From: Hygrocybe punicea | Lineage: Eukaryota > Basidiomycota > Agaricomycetes > Agaricales > Hygrophoraceae | Reading direction: 5' to 3' | Length of the DNA: 64,000 nucleotides | NCBI GenBank assembly: GCA_963556145.1 | Contig: OY744463.1 | Location: 5,704,001-5,768,000 of the forward strand | In this document: piece after piece, positions 23,582 through 36,200 of the stretch | How the letters are laid out: each line of letters starts with the position of its first letter | Numbering within the stretch: the stretch's first letter is position 1 | The notes under the pieces: generated by a model | Told to the model about the DNA's origin: nothing | The model's database searches: none | The model's input: the letters and a program-made list of their open reading frames with translations, nothing else | Program-made: the position numbers and the translations under genes

Positions 23582-24699
23582 CCAGAAAAGTATTTGTAGG
23601 GCCACTCTATGCTATCAATAACAACATTGTGATATAGGAGGTTTTGATAATGAGAAGCATCAAAGACATCGTTGATCTGGCCATCTTGGTGCTTGTATTG
23701 ATGGCGATAACTGAGTTTTGCAATCATTGACTGGCTCTGGTGAAAGCCCTGAAGGCATGAGATCAGGGGGAGATACATGAAAATCTGTCGTGGTTTATGA
23801 TGGGACGTATAGCGAGATTCCTGACAAAGGGGACATTCCTCGTGATGTTCGTATTTTCCTGTGTACGCAATGCAGCAGTTGATGCAGCAATGGTATTCAA
23901 CTGGTTCAATACCAGATAAGATGGCAATACGGCTGAGAATGACCCATTGGGAATCAATTTGCATCTTATGATGGAATGTATGGCACATCTGATTGAAAGC
24001 CAAGCGAGACATGTTGCTCATGATCTTGAGTTGGAACGCCCAAATATTATCGCGGTCTTCTTCTGTGACAATGCTGTTGCCTGATTTCAAGTGAGCAAGA
24101 ATCTGCCGTCAGTAGAAATTGTTACTCGCGAAGATTCCACAGCTCCTCTTCCTGCTCAGGGCCCATCAATATTGCAAGGTCTTCATACAATTCTTCAAGT
24201 GTCAGCTGACAATTGAACTCCTCCTCGAACATAGGATCATCGAGGCAAACACCTAAGTCATCATCCGAGATCTCGCTAGCTGGACCCTCCATCAGTTCTC
24301 CAGAAACTGATTCACCATCATCACTGTGATCGTTATCTGGAATATTGACATCAGCCTCGGGGTTGGACTTTGTATCACTAAATTCAGAGGCAATGGACCC
24401 TCGGGTGTCAGTATTTTCAATGGGTTGATGGACTGTTGACGCAGATTTGTCACATGAAGTTGATGGATTACCATTACTTCCCAAGTCAGAATTGAGGATG
24501 GTATTGGGATCTGCTGTGCGGTAGTGGGCCATCCGAGCAGAATAAGAAAGCCATTTGTAACAACTTGGAGTGCAGCGACAGCGTTTACATCTTCCACAAT
24601 GACGAGACATGCCAGTGGTTGATGAAAACTTCGCAAAGTTTGAAATAATGGGTCACATGATCAACATGATCTTATCACGACACGACTCTTGAATCAACT

Positions 24700-25319
24700 A
24701 TGGCTCGAACATCCAAGCCCACTGGCAAGCATGGCAAGCTCAACCACATTGGCGAGAAGCTTAGCGAGGTCCATGAGGAGACCAGAAAGATAGAACGTAA
24801 GCACTTTGATTAACTACTTCCTGATTTACTCACTGGGTGTCATTCTTTGCAGGGAAGAGTAAGGCAGAAGAAAGGGATCCGAAATACTCCTCCAAGCCTC
24901 AGCAACTTATTCCAAAACCAAAGGGATCAGCTGGATGGTCAGCTCCCCGAGGGTATAACCTACAAGATGAAATTGGTTTAACGGATAACAAGAGATGGTA
25001 CAACAAATGTATTGTGAGTACATTGAACTCCATTTGGTATTGTTGTTTCTGATATTTATTAGGAAGTCGCACGGAAGCTCACTTGCAAGTACCTTGACCT
25101 CAATCGAACAATGAAAGGTCAAGACAAATTACTTGTTTGCAAGGTTGTTGCACTCATAAGTCCGTTCTTATATGCTAAAACCTTCATACATGCTATTTAT
25201 TTCAAATGTAGGCCCAAGAAAAGTACCCATTCATGCGCAAGTTTGCTCAAGGATGGCCAACCCACGACATGATAAGAAGGGAGACAGATAGGAATACAAA
25301 AGAAGATAAGATAAGATAG
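24700..25319 (+). CDS. Small spliced companion gene of the Plavaka element
   Basis: Exons 24700-24796, 24853-25013, 25063-25143 and 25212-25319 join in frame to 148 codons, with clean GT..AG introns of 49-68 bp. The product is basic: 'MARTSKPTGKHGKLNHIGEK', then 'RGYNLQDEIGLTDNKRWYNK', 'KYLDLNRTMKGQDKLLVCK' and 'YPFMRKFAQGWPTHDMI'. I recall small agaricomycete proteins with 'GWNLQ..MGL..N...Y' and 'HP.L.RF..DWAT' that recur beside Plavaka transposases, so this is probably the element's second protein. It starts 90 bp from the transposase start and is transcribed away from it, suggesting a shared bidirectional promoter. The last dozen residues differ from what I recall and may be truncated. 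No catalytic motif seen. Confidence 0.6.
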
Positions 25320-25389
25320 AAATGAAATAGAAAAGCCTGGAGTAGAGTTCATCAGAATTCATTGGAGTACATCAGAGTTGCACAAATAT

Positions 25390-26030
25390 GACAAGATGAT
25401 ATACTGATATTGTTACTTAAAACATAAAATTCAATGTGATATTGTCATATATATATCTTATCTTATATGCTAATTATACATTTTAAGCGAAATCACTTAT
25501 CGATATTCGTAATAATCATACAAATAAACATCCGATACAAGAAAAAAGACTTTGTTCATGCAATAATATGTAACATTAGCGCAATCACCAAGTACAACTG
25601 TCTTCATGTTATCATCTGTTGTACAGCATATAAGCTCAGGGAGAAGTAGGGTTGAACAAATGTAGGTCAATTGTTATCATACTGTTTAGGGGGCAGTAAT
25701 ATTTGACAGTTGAACTATTGCCTCCTAAACATTTCTTTTGTGGCTGAGAATATTTCATAATGATGCAGCATAGAAAACATGACAGTAAGAGAGGAGGTTG
25801 ATGAAAACTCAAGACACTCTATGTAAATTTATTTTTTCTAATTTTTATGTTGCTGAGGTGAGAGGTAGGCTTATTAGAACATTTTACAATATATAACATA
25901 TGCTATATGTCTGATACCATATGTAACATGCTTTATGCAATTTCATGTTATTGTTTACTTCATCATGGAAGTAGGGAGGGGGAAAAAAGAACTCGTTCAT
26001 GCCATGCGCAGCACTGGCCCACTCAACAAG
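25390..26030 (+). mobile_element. Non-autonomous Helitron derivative, 5'-truncated
   Basis: From about 25390 the sequence matches the inner part of the copy at 40596-41594 (e.g. TTACTTAAAACATA, AATTCAATGTGATAT). It ends with the family 3' terminus (GCCATGCGCAGCACTGGCCC, then ACTCAACAAG, one base off the consensus). The 5' hairpin end is missing. It abuts, and has probably truncated, the pogo transposase gene. No coding capacity. Confidence 0.75.
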
Positions 26031-28434
26031 TACAGTTTGCTGGTATGAAGACTAGATAGATGTTGGGGTACTCCTTGAGAACAAAGAAATAGAAAGGTTG
26101 CTCAGTATAAACTGGATAGCAGTCGATCATTAAGATGGCCCTTTGGTCTAGGACATCATGCAAGTCTGGGTCGCTCTCAATTGTGTTTTGAATATATGGT
26201 ACGATGTTATGTGAATGTTTGTTTCATCAAGAATTACCAGAGTTGACTTTGTTCAGATATCTTCTTGTTGTTCATGGGTTTCTAATATCTAAATAACCTA
26301 GCAAGAAGGGGTTTGTAGGTATATGTACTGTATAAGTCAATAGAATGTAATAGTGAGGTCTCTTCAATTAAGAAGTGAGACTTTGAGTGGGTGTGGATGA
26401 TGGTTGATAAGCGTGATGTACTGAAATAATATATATTCACTACTGGAATATAAAACGTGGATTAATGAATACTGATAGCAATATTCACCAATTTAATATG
26501 AATTGTTTTGGTTACAGGGCCTATTCAATCAAGAGTATCTCTGGGTATTATAATATCTGACTTAAATCCGAAGCTTCAAACACACATTGGCTACTAGTTT
26601 AGGGATATCTTTAATACCTTTTGAATGCTCTGTTTTGTTTACGATGAAACCTTAACCTTAGAAATGTATCTAGCTGACTAAAGCTGACTAAAGCTGACTA
26701 ATGAACTGATTGGACTGAGTGAACTGAGTGAATTCTCCTTAATTGACAAGGGGCACTCAGAGAATGATAGAATGAAAGTGCACTGGACTGGATTACAAGC
26801 ACTAGCTACTACAATGAGTAACTACTAGTACTAATAGAATGAGGGGTCACACTATGTGAACCCAGACTAAGACTGACTACTGAATTGGTGAGAGGGAAAA
26901 TCCTACTAACTACTGGAATTTGGGGGCCCTATTTATACTGTTGGAGAACAATGGGGGGCTGGGAACAATGGGAAAGTGAGAATAATGGGACTGAGTCATG
27001 AGAACAATGGATGGCATCAAAGAGGCTGTGAACAATGGGCTCTATCTCCATTTGGACTGTTTAGAACAAAGGACTGCTCAGAACAATAGACCATTGTCTT
27101 TATGTAAGCAAACTATCACAATCACTCTCTGATGCATCCTATCTTATCACTATCTTATCATCCTCTTGTTCACATCTTATCTAATCATTTTCCATCTAGC
27201 TGAGCTGCTTTTGATCAATACAAGTAAACAAGATTTGTAATCAATCCATTACTGCTAATATAGGTAAGAATGCTAGTTGGGCTTGTCTCCTTGCACACGT
27301 AATGTAGAGAAATATATAATAAATATTAATGAGTGGGGGATGTGCCTCTGTGCACCATACATAAACAGCTAGGTCTGGGCATTGCTAGTGAAGCCATAAT
27401 AAATGATATAAAGGTAAGCATATATGCTATTTGTCTGTTTACTAGCATGCATAATGTGGAAAGGCATAGAATGGGTACTAATGAGTGTAGGTGTGCATCC
27501 ATAGTCTTGCACTTAAATATTTAAGTCCGTGGTCCGATGGTAAACCCATGACATCACACCCAAAACCATTTGGGGTCATGACAATGAGGATGTTCCTCAC
27601 CAACTTCATGCCACAAACAATGATCAGATAACTGAGTTGACAAGTAAACTGAATACGGACATCTTTCATTGTTTTCAGTGTACTAAAATGACTTGTTTTT
27701 TTCTCACTAGCGGCAAATGCAAAGTCAAAACCCAACTCTTTTGCCTCTGTCATCCCATCAGCTCATTCACTTGGAAGGGACTTTTGTATCTTTCCAGACC
27801 AGACTTGCTGGAAAGGAAGGATGTCACCATCTGCTGTTGTTGCGACACAGAGGGTGTATGCACACTTCTTGTCTTTTGCAGCAAGATCAATCTGCTTCAA
27901 GCCTTGCTTCTCATACGTCTTCCTGCTTGTTCCCATTAGAGTCTTGCCCATTGGATCCATAAAAACGATCTGTTTTGGCGATATATCATGATGTTTCATG
28001 AGGTGAACAAGTCGGAAGAACGCTCAGGTACATTGGGCAACAGCATCAGCTGGAAGATGAGTGGTTGCTTGTGTTGCCTTACAAGGAGTCCAGCTCTGCA
28101 GGAATCCTCAGACATATGACTCAGAACATTGGGAGATTTCAAGAAGCTGTGGCTGTTTGGTTTTGATGATGGACAGCATTAGGGTGTGTGCCAGGAAAAT
28201 GCCAACCAGAATGCCTGAGGTGCACAAATCTATGAGTTTTTTCTTTACAATATCAACAATGTCAGAATATCTAGTCAAAACACCAACACGACCACTTCCG
28301 GGAAGAGCATGGCCTTGTTGAACATTTTTGAGCATTTTTAGTGTGAATTGGTGGCCATCAAGCCAATGTTGGATAGTGCCAGCATGCAACTGGCAAAACA
28401 GATGTAGGTGATCACATTGAAGAATTGTTTCCAT
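26031..28434 (-). pseudogene. pogo/Tigger-like DDE transposase, broken and split by LTR-B
   Basis: Read right to left: 'TIQHWLDGH', 'KMLKNVQQGHALPGSGRVG', 'QCSESYV', 'ISPKQIVFMDPMGKTLMGTS', 'GLKQIDLAAKDKKCAYTLCV', 'LPFQQVWSGKIQKSLPSE', then after LTR-B 'PYIQNTIESDPDLHDVLDQR' and 'AILMIDCYPVYTEQPF', 'IYLVFIPANC'. The last two hold the second catalytic Asp and the C-terminal block of the DDE_1 family common in agaricomycetes. The gene is dead: in-frame TGA at 28108-28110, 28024-28026 and 27763-27765, each where Arg (CGA) is plausible, LTR-B in the catalytic domain, and loss of the 3' end to a Helitron fragment at 26030. Confidence 0.75.
26205..27583 (-). mobile_element. Solo LTR, family B/C (1379 bp), inside the pogo gene
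   Basis: Read on the minus strand it starts TGTCATGACCCCAAATGG and ends CACATAACA (TG..CA). The plus-strand target duplication is ACGA (26201-26204) versus ATGA (27584-27587). Removing the insert and one copy restores the pogo reading frame. A second copy of the same LTR, in the other orientation, is at 39025-43756. This copy supplies the empty sites for the two Helitrons and the hAT element inserted there. No internal region is left, as expected after LTR-LTR recombination. Confidence 0.8.
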
Positions 28435-29606
28435 GCTGTGTGCTGATCACAAGCATTTTTTAGCCACTTCCGCAATATGGACCCATAAGAATAGATGGTA
28501 CCAGTTGGTATGCTTCACTGTGCAGGAACCACCTTCCCATTTTTTATCCCATTGCACTCAGTTCTCCAATCCTGATCTGGTCTTGATATTTGAGCTAGAT
28601 TGTTATTGTACTTTGCACGTGACTCGGCCATTGCCATTTTTGGTAATCATTTTGATAGGTAGATTTTGAATTACTGTAGCTCACTCAATTAGGGTGGGAC
28701 ATGGGTAACCCACAGGTTTTTGATCCTGCAATTTGTTTTGAAGTTTATAGGCTCAATTTACATGGATTCACTTTGCGGTATAGGGAGAAAAAGTCCATTT
28801 TATGTTAAATAAGATGGCTGCAAAGTGTTGGATATAATTGTGTATTATAAAAGGCACTATTGTGCACACAATGTGATGGGTTTAATGGGTTTAAACCCCT
28901 GGGTATAATGTATGCCAAAATGCGGACATGGCAGGGGGTGAATTTTTCATTTGAGTCTATATGCAATATTTTATGGGTTTTATCTATTGTATACAGTGTG
29001 GATAATGAAGGAAATGATGGACACAGGTTTGCCAAGGATTTTCAAAACCCATTGCCCACCAAAAGTCCAAGTAATTCCAACAATATTGGTATTTTGTTTC
29101 ATATATAAATGCCCAAACCCTTGTCTTACCCTACACCCAATTCATGGCCATTTCTTATGAAAATTTGTGTTTGAGCTCCTGAAATATAATTCTAGTTGCA
29201 CCTCCAAGCAGGAGGCCCAAGTTTCCATTTTTAAAAAGTCATAATTTTGCATCGCCACCTACAGTCAGATGGCTCATGCGGGTGCAAAATGCTTGGAAAT
29301 TCTATTGAAACTATCTACCAACATCCGCTTGAACCCCATTTAGTCGCTTGCCAAAGTTGGTTCAAAGATGGTCCATTGCCCTTGTGTTATTCCCTGGACA
29401 TGGATCAACTCCTCCATCTTCCAAATTGGGCCTGCAACCACAACCATGCTTGACTCGCTGCTCATCATTATGGTGCAAGGGAAGGCCATCACCAAGGACC
29501 TTCAGTGAACAATAATATGGCTCAGCACTCATATGTCTGTGGATGATACTTTCATGTTCACCAATGTTGGCCCCCTGCACTATCCGATGAATACTCACAC
29601 ATTTAA
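28435..29606. other. Unassigned stretch; one weak minus-strand ORF
   Basis: No gene is well supported. On the minus strand 29362-29598 is open for 78 codons ('ANIGEHESIIHRHMSAEPYY', 'GCGCRPNLEDGGVDPCPG') and runs into the Helitron end at 29607; it may be an exon of a gene cut by that Helitron, but I do not recognise it. The rest is AT-rich and without motifs. Confidence 0.35.
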
Positions 29607-30708
29607 CTTGTTTAGTGGGCCAGTGCTGCGCATGGCATGAACAAGTTCTTTTTCCTTCTCCCTAGTTTCATGATGAAGTAAGCAATAACATTAAATTGCA
29701 TAATGCATGTTACATATGGTATAAGACATATAGCATATGTTATATATTGCAAATTATTCTAATAAGCCCACCTCTCACCTCAGCAACATAAAAGTAGGAA
29801 AAATAAAACTACATAGAGTGTCTTGAGTCTTTATCAGCATTTTCTCTTACTGTCATGTCTTTTGTGCTGCTTTATCATGCAATATTTTCAGTCATAAAAG
29901 AAATAATGTTCAGGGAGCAATAGGTCAACTGCCAAACACAACTGCCTCCACTAAACATTATGACGACAATTGACTTATATTTGCTCATCTTTATGACCTT
30001 GAATGTTACACAGCAGATGATAATATGAAGACAGCTGTACTTGGTGAATGGGCTAATGTTGTACATGGCATGAATAAAGACCTTTTTTTCATTAGATTTT
30101 TATTTGTACACTTGTTACTAATATCAATAAGTGATTCTGCTTGAAATATACAATTAACATATAAGATAATATGTGTATACAGCAATATCACATTGAATTT
30201 TGTGTTTTAAGTAAAAATCTCAGTACATCATCTATGTTTAGCCTATTTCTGCTTATATGGCTGATATTTCCATATATAGTAACAATTGTCACATGTGACT
30301 ATGACTTCTGTGATCACCTCAAAATTTAGCATATATGATGTAAAATTACCTTACATGGTTAGACTGATCACATGTGACTGTCACTATTGTGATCAGTAAA
30401 AGATTTGCTATATAATATCAAAATTTACCTTATATGGTTAGATTGGTCACAGGTGACTGTCACACCTTGCCCGAAATGGTTATATTAGTCAGCAGCTCAA
30501 TTTTCAGCTGATTCTGATAAGAATTGAGGCTGGTACGAATATTTTGAATATATTTTGGAGGTAATTTGTCTTTTCTGAGGCAACCCATATTTAGATGCTT
30601 ATGTATGCTTGTCCACACATGGCCCCAACTGTATCTGATTTTCCAATATCAGAAGTAGAATCATACCTCTTGCCCAAAAAGATTTTCTCCATAGGCAATG
30701 CACGAATA
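29607..30708 (-). mobile_element. Non-autonomous Helitron derivative lacking its 5' end
   Basis: Starts with the family 3' terminus (CTTGTTTAGTGGGCCAGTGC) and contains the subterminal GTCACATGTGAC units (about 30290 and 30369, a variant near 30447). It matches the copy ending at 38373 as far as about 30705, where the match stops before the TTAA run and hairpin. No coding capacity. Confidence 0.75.
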
Positions 30709-30843
30709 TTACTTACAGCCATTTGCAACAAGCTTGACACTAACTCAAATCTTTTGAAGTTTAGAACAATAAAAGTAATTCAGCTATATCTCATGAAGTA
30801 CTGCATGGATTGAGATGGTTACAAAGGGAAATTTGCACTATTT

Positions 30844-31486
30844 CTAAAGGGCTATCTACGCCTGTAATTATATTGGGACAATGTTTAGTGTATGGTGAGT
30901 TGTGGATGAAATAGAAGGTAAACCTGTATTTTTTGAAATCCAAAATGATATTGTCAAATTATGGCATCAAATGAGCTCCTATGAACAAGATTGTAGGGAG
31001 CAAATTGTTCAGTTTTGTAAGGGCTAGAAGCTCATATACCGTATTTTTCTTCATCTTTGTCATTTGAGCCTATCATCATGATTCTTGTAGGGTTTCAAGC
31101 CTCATGTAGATAAATATAGTATAGATGTAATATTTGGCTCAAAGGACCAAAATAAAGCAAATCACAGTATATGTGCTTCTAGCCCTTAAAAAACTGAACA
31201 ATTTCCTTCCTACAATCTTACTCATAGGAGCTCATTTGATGCCATAATTTGACAATATCATTTTGGATGTCAAAAAATACAGGTTTACCTTCTATTTCAT
31301 CCACAACTCACCATACACTAAACATTGTTCCAATATAATTACAGGCGTAGATAGCCCTTTAGAAATACAGGTTTACCTTCTATTTCATCCACAACTCACC
31401 ATACACTAAACATTGTTCCAATATAATTACAGGCGTAGATAGCCCTTTAGAAATACAGGTTTACCTTCTATTTCATCCACAACTCA
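30844..31486. repeat. Fold-back repeat (188-bp arms) with an 88-bp tandem extension
   Basis: Left arm 30844-31031 and right arm 31174-31362 are near-perfect inverted copies (e.g. AGGGCTATCTACGCCTGTAA and its complement), separated by about 140 bp. At the outer end of the right arm an 88-bp unit beginning AATACAGGTTTACCTTC repeats at 31276, 31364 and 31452 until the Helitron at 31487 cuts it. A diverged single arm lies at 46258-46455. Confidence 0.8.
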
Positions 31487-31583
31487 CTTGTTTAGTGGGC
31501 CAGTGCTGCGCATGGCATGAACGAGTTCTTTTTCCCCCTTCCACCTTCCATGATGAAGTAAGTGATAAGATTAAACTGCATAA

Positions 31584-32310
31584 GGCCCTGTTCGGCTGGG
31601 ATTATAATCTGAGATTATTCAAATTTTACTGCCAAAATGAAATAATCAGCTTTCAGATTATTCACTGATTGTTTGCTGTGGCAATTGGCCGATTTGGTGT
31701 GACTAGTGTGACCATTGAACCAAATCAAGGTAAGGTCTTAAGTCATCAAATCACATGTTGGTTGGTTGTCATCAAGGCATGTGCTGACTGGTGACGTGGC
31801 ATTGTTTTCGCAGTAAGGAACTCATGCTGCAGTGTACAAAAATGCATTATAAAATAATAGCATACATCACAGGACTAATGAAGCTCATCTAGCATAGTTC
31901 AAGTAGTGAGGTTGAGTGAGGAATTCTTCATTGATTTCCTTGAGGCTGCTTTCGGATTATTTGGCCTAATTGGGTTAGAGACAGTCTATTCTTAGTACTA
32001 GCTTAGTCAGCATAACTGCTCATCCAGCCGTTATTAATCTCCCATACAAATCTACTACAAAACTTGGTGTAGCCTTGGTTAGTGCAAACTAATATAGGAT
32101 AACTCTTTTTTTCATCCAAAAGCCTGTGGTATGTGGAGTTTAAAGTATTGACAGAATGATTACTAAGCTACCAGAATAGTCATGTCAATTTCAGCTTTAC
32201 AGTCAGCTGATCAGCAAGATCCAAAAGAGGAAGCATGACTTTGCACAAGTTTGGATGGTGTAAATAATCTCGTGAATAATCTCAGATTATAATCCCAGCC
32301 GAACAGGGCC
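31584..32310. mobile_element. Harbinger/Tourist-like MITE (727 bp)
   Basis: Terminal inverted repeats GGCCCTGTTCGGCTGGGATT / AATCCCAGCCGAACAGGGCC extend through ATAATCTGAGATTATTC. The 3-bp target duplication is TAA (31581-31583 and 32311-32313). The related Helitron at 63104 reads GCATAAAGCATTTT uninterrupted, an empty site. TIR start and TAA duplication fit PIF/Harbinger MITEs. No coding capacity. Confidence 0.88.
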
Positions 32311-33204
32311 TAAAGCATTTTACATATGGTATGAGACATATAGCATATATTGTATATTGCAAATTGTTCTAATGAGTCCACCTCTAACCTCAACAACATA
32401 AAAAGTTAACAAAATGAAACTACATAGTGGGTCTTCAGTCTTAGTTAACCTCCTTGCTTACTATCATGGCTTCTGTGCTGCATCATCATGCAATATTCTC
32501 AGTCATAAAAGAAATGATCAAAGAGCAACATGTCAACTGCCAAACATAACTGTCCCCTAAATAGTATGATAACAATTGACTTACATTTTCTCAACTCTAC
32601 TTCTCTATGACCTTGAATGCTGTACAACAGATGAGTCATCAACATGAAGACAGCTGTGCTTGTTGAGTGGGCTAATGTTGCACATAGCACAAACAAGTTT
32701 GTTGTCTTTCTTTTATTTGTATGATTGTTACTAACATCAATAAGTAATTATAAGATATATGATAATGTGCAATATCACATTGAATTACATGTTTGAAGTA
32801 AATATAATAGTAGATGATTAGGATATAACATGGGTTCCCTATAACGGGTGCCACAGTTCTGGGTATAGGTTGCCGATTTGGCACCCCAGGCAATACCATA
32901 CCCGAAATCGTGGTTCTCCGGGTTTCATGGGTTCCCACGCCTGACTTCGACAAGTCCCCGTGTTTCATTGCTCTCCGTTGATGGTCCAAATTCATTCAGC
33001 ATCGTCGACCATGCTGCCCTCCCACTTCTCAAAATCCCGTCTGCAAATCCCATTCACTATTCGCTTCGATGTTGTTAGTCATTGCAACACACTCATGGAT
33101 CCATCCGGCAGAATTTTTTTTGATCTGCGGATCAGTCCAATCTCTGTGCGTATAAAGTCTCCTCCTTTTTCTCTATAACCTGTCTCCCATATCTCTTACC
33201 CACC

Positions 33205-36200
33205 ATGCCCACCGCCAAAAAGACCCCTTCCAAATCCACGTCTGCTAAACACACTCAAAAGAGCATTACTACTACTTCGCTTCACAAGACTCCCTCAACT
33301 CACTCGATCTTGTCTACCACATCCCAGCCTCCCGATGATCCGATTGAGGTTGATTCCGATACTGGGAAGTCTGACAGTGAGAAGCCCGATAGCCCGGAAG
33401 AAGAACTCGGTAAGTGCTCACCTTCTGCTGATTAGAGTCTTACGAGCTTCGGATTCAGCTAAAGCAAAACTAACATGGCGCTCGCCAATCTATCAATTCT
33501 TCAAAACCGATGTCACCATCAAATGTGATGACCAGAAACATCTCTACCATTGGTTCCGCTGCGCAGCCCAGGTCTGTAAAGGTGGTGGAGGCGTATGGCG
33601 TTATCAGGACAAGAAGGACAAGTCCTCCACTGGAAACCTCAGACATCACGCCGAAAGGTGCTGGGGTCTAGAGGCTGTCCAGAATGTTTCCACTCTAGTG
33701 TTACATTTTTCAACTCCGCAACTCCGATTCCGACTCCACTACCCACGATGACAATTCCACTTTACCATACCTTCCTTTTTCGTTCCCCTTTACCTTTTGT
33801 CTTCTTTTGGACATTGTTGTTTATTCTTGTCCTTGTTCTCTTTTCTTCCTTTCTTCTTCTAGAACAATCCAGACCGACCATGGACACATCCCACGTGACC
33901 TTGTTGTACCCGAATAGTCTCCTTGCCGACGGACATCATCGCTATTGTCTTTTCCCTCGCCCTGACATATTGTTGACTTCATCCCACGACAAACCGATTC
34001 ACAATGGCTGTACTCCCGACACAGCTCATTACCGTAATTGTTATTGGCAGTGTTGCCATCACCTTCCTGATCGGTTTCTACTTTGTTATGATCTATCTTT
34101 GGCATCGGCATCGAAACCCTTCCACCATTGATACTTCTGACTTCCACCTCAACAATATCTCGACACGTAATTGACAATTGCCATTCCCGGATATATGGTT
34201 TCCACTTTCGTATTCTGTGCCTACCATTATCCTCCCTGACGATCCGATGACATTCCTCACCTGCACGCATGCCCTGGACAATCCTCGATCACGGGACATT
34301 TCACTGTTCTCTCTAATCCGACCATTGCCGAAGCACATTCTTTTGGACTTCGACCACAGACCATACGACTTCCCAAACAGTGAACCAACCCCTATCGCAT
34401 ATTGTTCGCACGACACCGCTTCAATGCAGTACCCGACGACTTGTTCCCACAGCTTGTCACTCGTGCCATGACTCGAAACCTGGACCCACATTCATTTAAC
34501 CTTTTCCATCTATAACCTTGATATCTCCCACACTCGTTTACAATGATACCCTTTCTTGGACGAATACCGACATCAAGTGGACCTTCTTGTTCCACAAACA
34601 GGACAAGACACCGCTCCTCGATATGTCATCAACAGACATCGTCATCCGGTACAGCTTATGCTGTTCACATGTCTGACCTCGACTAGCCCACCGTCCTAGT
34701 TGGTTTTCCTTCCACACATTCCTTTGTTTTCTTTCATGCAAACCTTGCCACTACATCCACACCACCTCAAGACATTCTCATCACCAATCCCACACTGGAT
34801 GATACCCATCTTCGACCCGACCGTGCAATGCACTTGCCAGATTGCACACTTGCTTGTTACAGCAAGTGTAGACCCCGAATAGGCAATTCTGCACATCACA
34901 TGATCTGATGACAAATCATCCGAGTCATCTGGACCTCACCTCTCCCTCAATGACACCCGGGCCTCCAGTTGGATCGCGAGAACATCGACATGAGGACGCC
35001 TCATGTGCGCCTCATGGTGAACACATGGTAGAGTTGGACATGTTATGGCTTCATGGTTGTATTTCTGTTTACCTCCCCTCAAGACCAGTCACTATATATA
35101 CTGTTCTTGTTGTTGGTTCGGACTTTTTCTTCTTTTCCTTTCTTTACGTTTAGTCTGGTTCTTGGGGCAGACCCCCTTATCTTGGGTAACCCCCACGGCT
35201 TGCAATGACATTAGACCATGAACCCCCCCCCTTGTAGCAGTGTTATCTATCAATGTAACTGCTGTTCTCTCCTCTGGAAACCGCCCCCCTGTTAAGTTGA
35301 TTGTTGCCGGAGCCCGCTGCAGAAGCGATCCGTAACATCTAGGTGCAAAGGAAACTTCCTCGAATGGTTGCATCTTCGCCTCATTTGCCAGACAAGGCCA
35401 GAAGCCTGTGAACATCTCTCATCGCTCTCACACAAATGCTGAAGCACGGTACGTTATATTTGTGGCATATGGGTATCTAACAATTTCCTCTTTAGTGCTC
35501 ATCTCGTCAAGTGGGTCACGGAGAGCAGGCGTCCTGCAAACATTGTGAATGACCCTGAACTCCAGGAACTCCTTATGGCAGGTCGACCCAAGCTCGAGCT
35601 TCCCTCACCGATCACTGTTGCATGCGATGTCAAGGCTGCTTTCGAGAGGTGCAAAGATCGCGTTGCCAAATTACTACAGATAAAACATCCGTTCAGACAT
35701 ATCGCAGCTCACGAATTTCTCAAACAGGACCACCCTGGACGCTTGCATTTTGCCACCGATGCCTGGACATCACCGAATCACCATGCTTTCGTTGCGTGGA
35801 CTGTCCACCTTGAGCATCAAGGCCACATGCTCAGATTTCTGTTGGACGCTGTCGAGGTGCCTGAGTCTCACACTGGAGTGACATTGGCGTGGGAATTCCA
35901 CAATATGTTGGTTCATTTTGGGTTGGAAAACAAAGTATGAGCAATATATGAACTTTTTGCTAACCTGCTGATTTATCATTGCTAGATCCTGACATTCAAT
36001 GGCAACAATGCCTCGTGCAATGACAAGCAGACCACCTGTCTTGCTGCCAAACCCAACGCTTTCAAGGAGTACAATCAAGTTCGCTGTTTTAACCATACAG
36101 TGCAGATTTCGGCCAAAACACTCATCAAACCTTTCAACGCGGGCCTGGGTGCTGCATCGCCCCTGGCTTCTGATGAGGAGGGTGAAGATGTTGATGTTCT

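Larger units (their letters stand above)
19790..24610 (-). pseudogene. Plavaka-type (CACTA/EnSpm-related) transposase, broken
   Basis: N-terminus at 24610 has a Cys cluster ('MSRHCGRCKRCRCTPSCYKW') and an acidic region. The transposase body follows: 'AILSGIEPVEYHCCINCC', 'CPLCQESRY', 'DVFDASHYQNLLYHNVVID', then past the TRIM-1 insertion 'ICLGIIPGIPK', 'NIKGHNSYCPCRKCRIKGV', 'YPWEWMHVYCENIIPNLVDL', 'IRTCGPVWTTWTYYAERFCG' and 'VRNVKSVVGRAKM' near the end. These blocks are diagnostic of the agaricomycete Plavaka family of CACTA-related DNA transposons. TRIM-1 (21910-23581) sits in the codon region for 'YFSG/KRDIALAL', which reads through when the insert is ignored. Other damage: TGA at 21851-21853 and 19886-19888, probably one near 24109, and a one-base shift near 21800. 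Confidence 0.8.
33699..35337 (+). mobile_element. Solo LTR (1639 bp) inside the hAT transposase exon
   Basis: It starts TGTTACATTTTTC and ends GATCCGTAACA. The exact 5-bp duplication is TCTAG (33694-33698 and 35338-35342). Ignoring the LTR and one TCTAG restores the hAT reading frame. Unlike the other LTR insertions here, the duplication is 5 bp, identical on both sides and has no CpG, so it is a different family and probably young. Confidence 0.9.

Noticed and set aside
26205..27583. Reading LTR-B/LTR-C as a DNA transposon with short inverted ends (TGTCATG/TGTTATG)
   Set aside because: TG..CA ends, ~1.4 kb length, lack of longer inverted repeats and 4-bp duplications like those of the Gypsy and TRIM elements fit solo LTRs better.
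33694..35342. Adding the 1639-bp solo LTR to the N-CG-N target group
   Set aside because: Its duplication is a perfect 5-bp TCTAG without CpG, so it is an exception and a different family.
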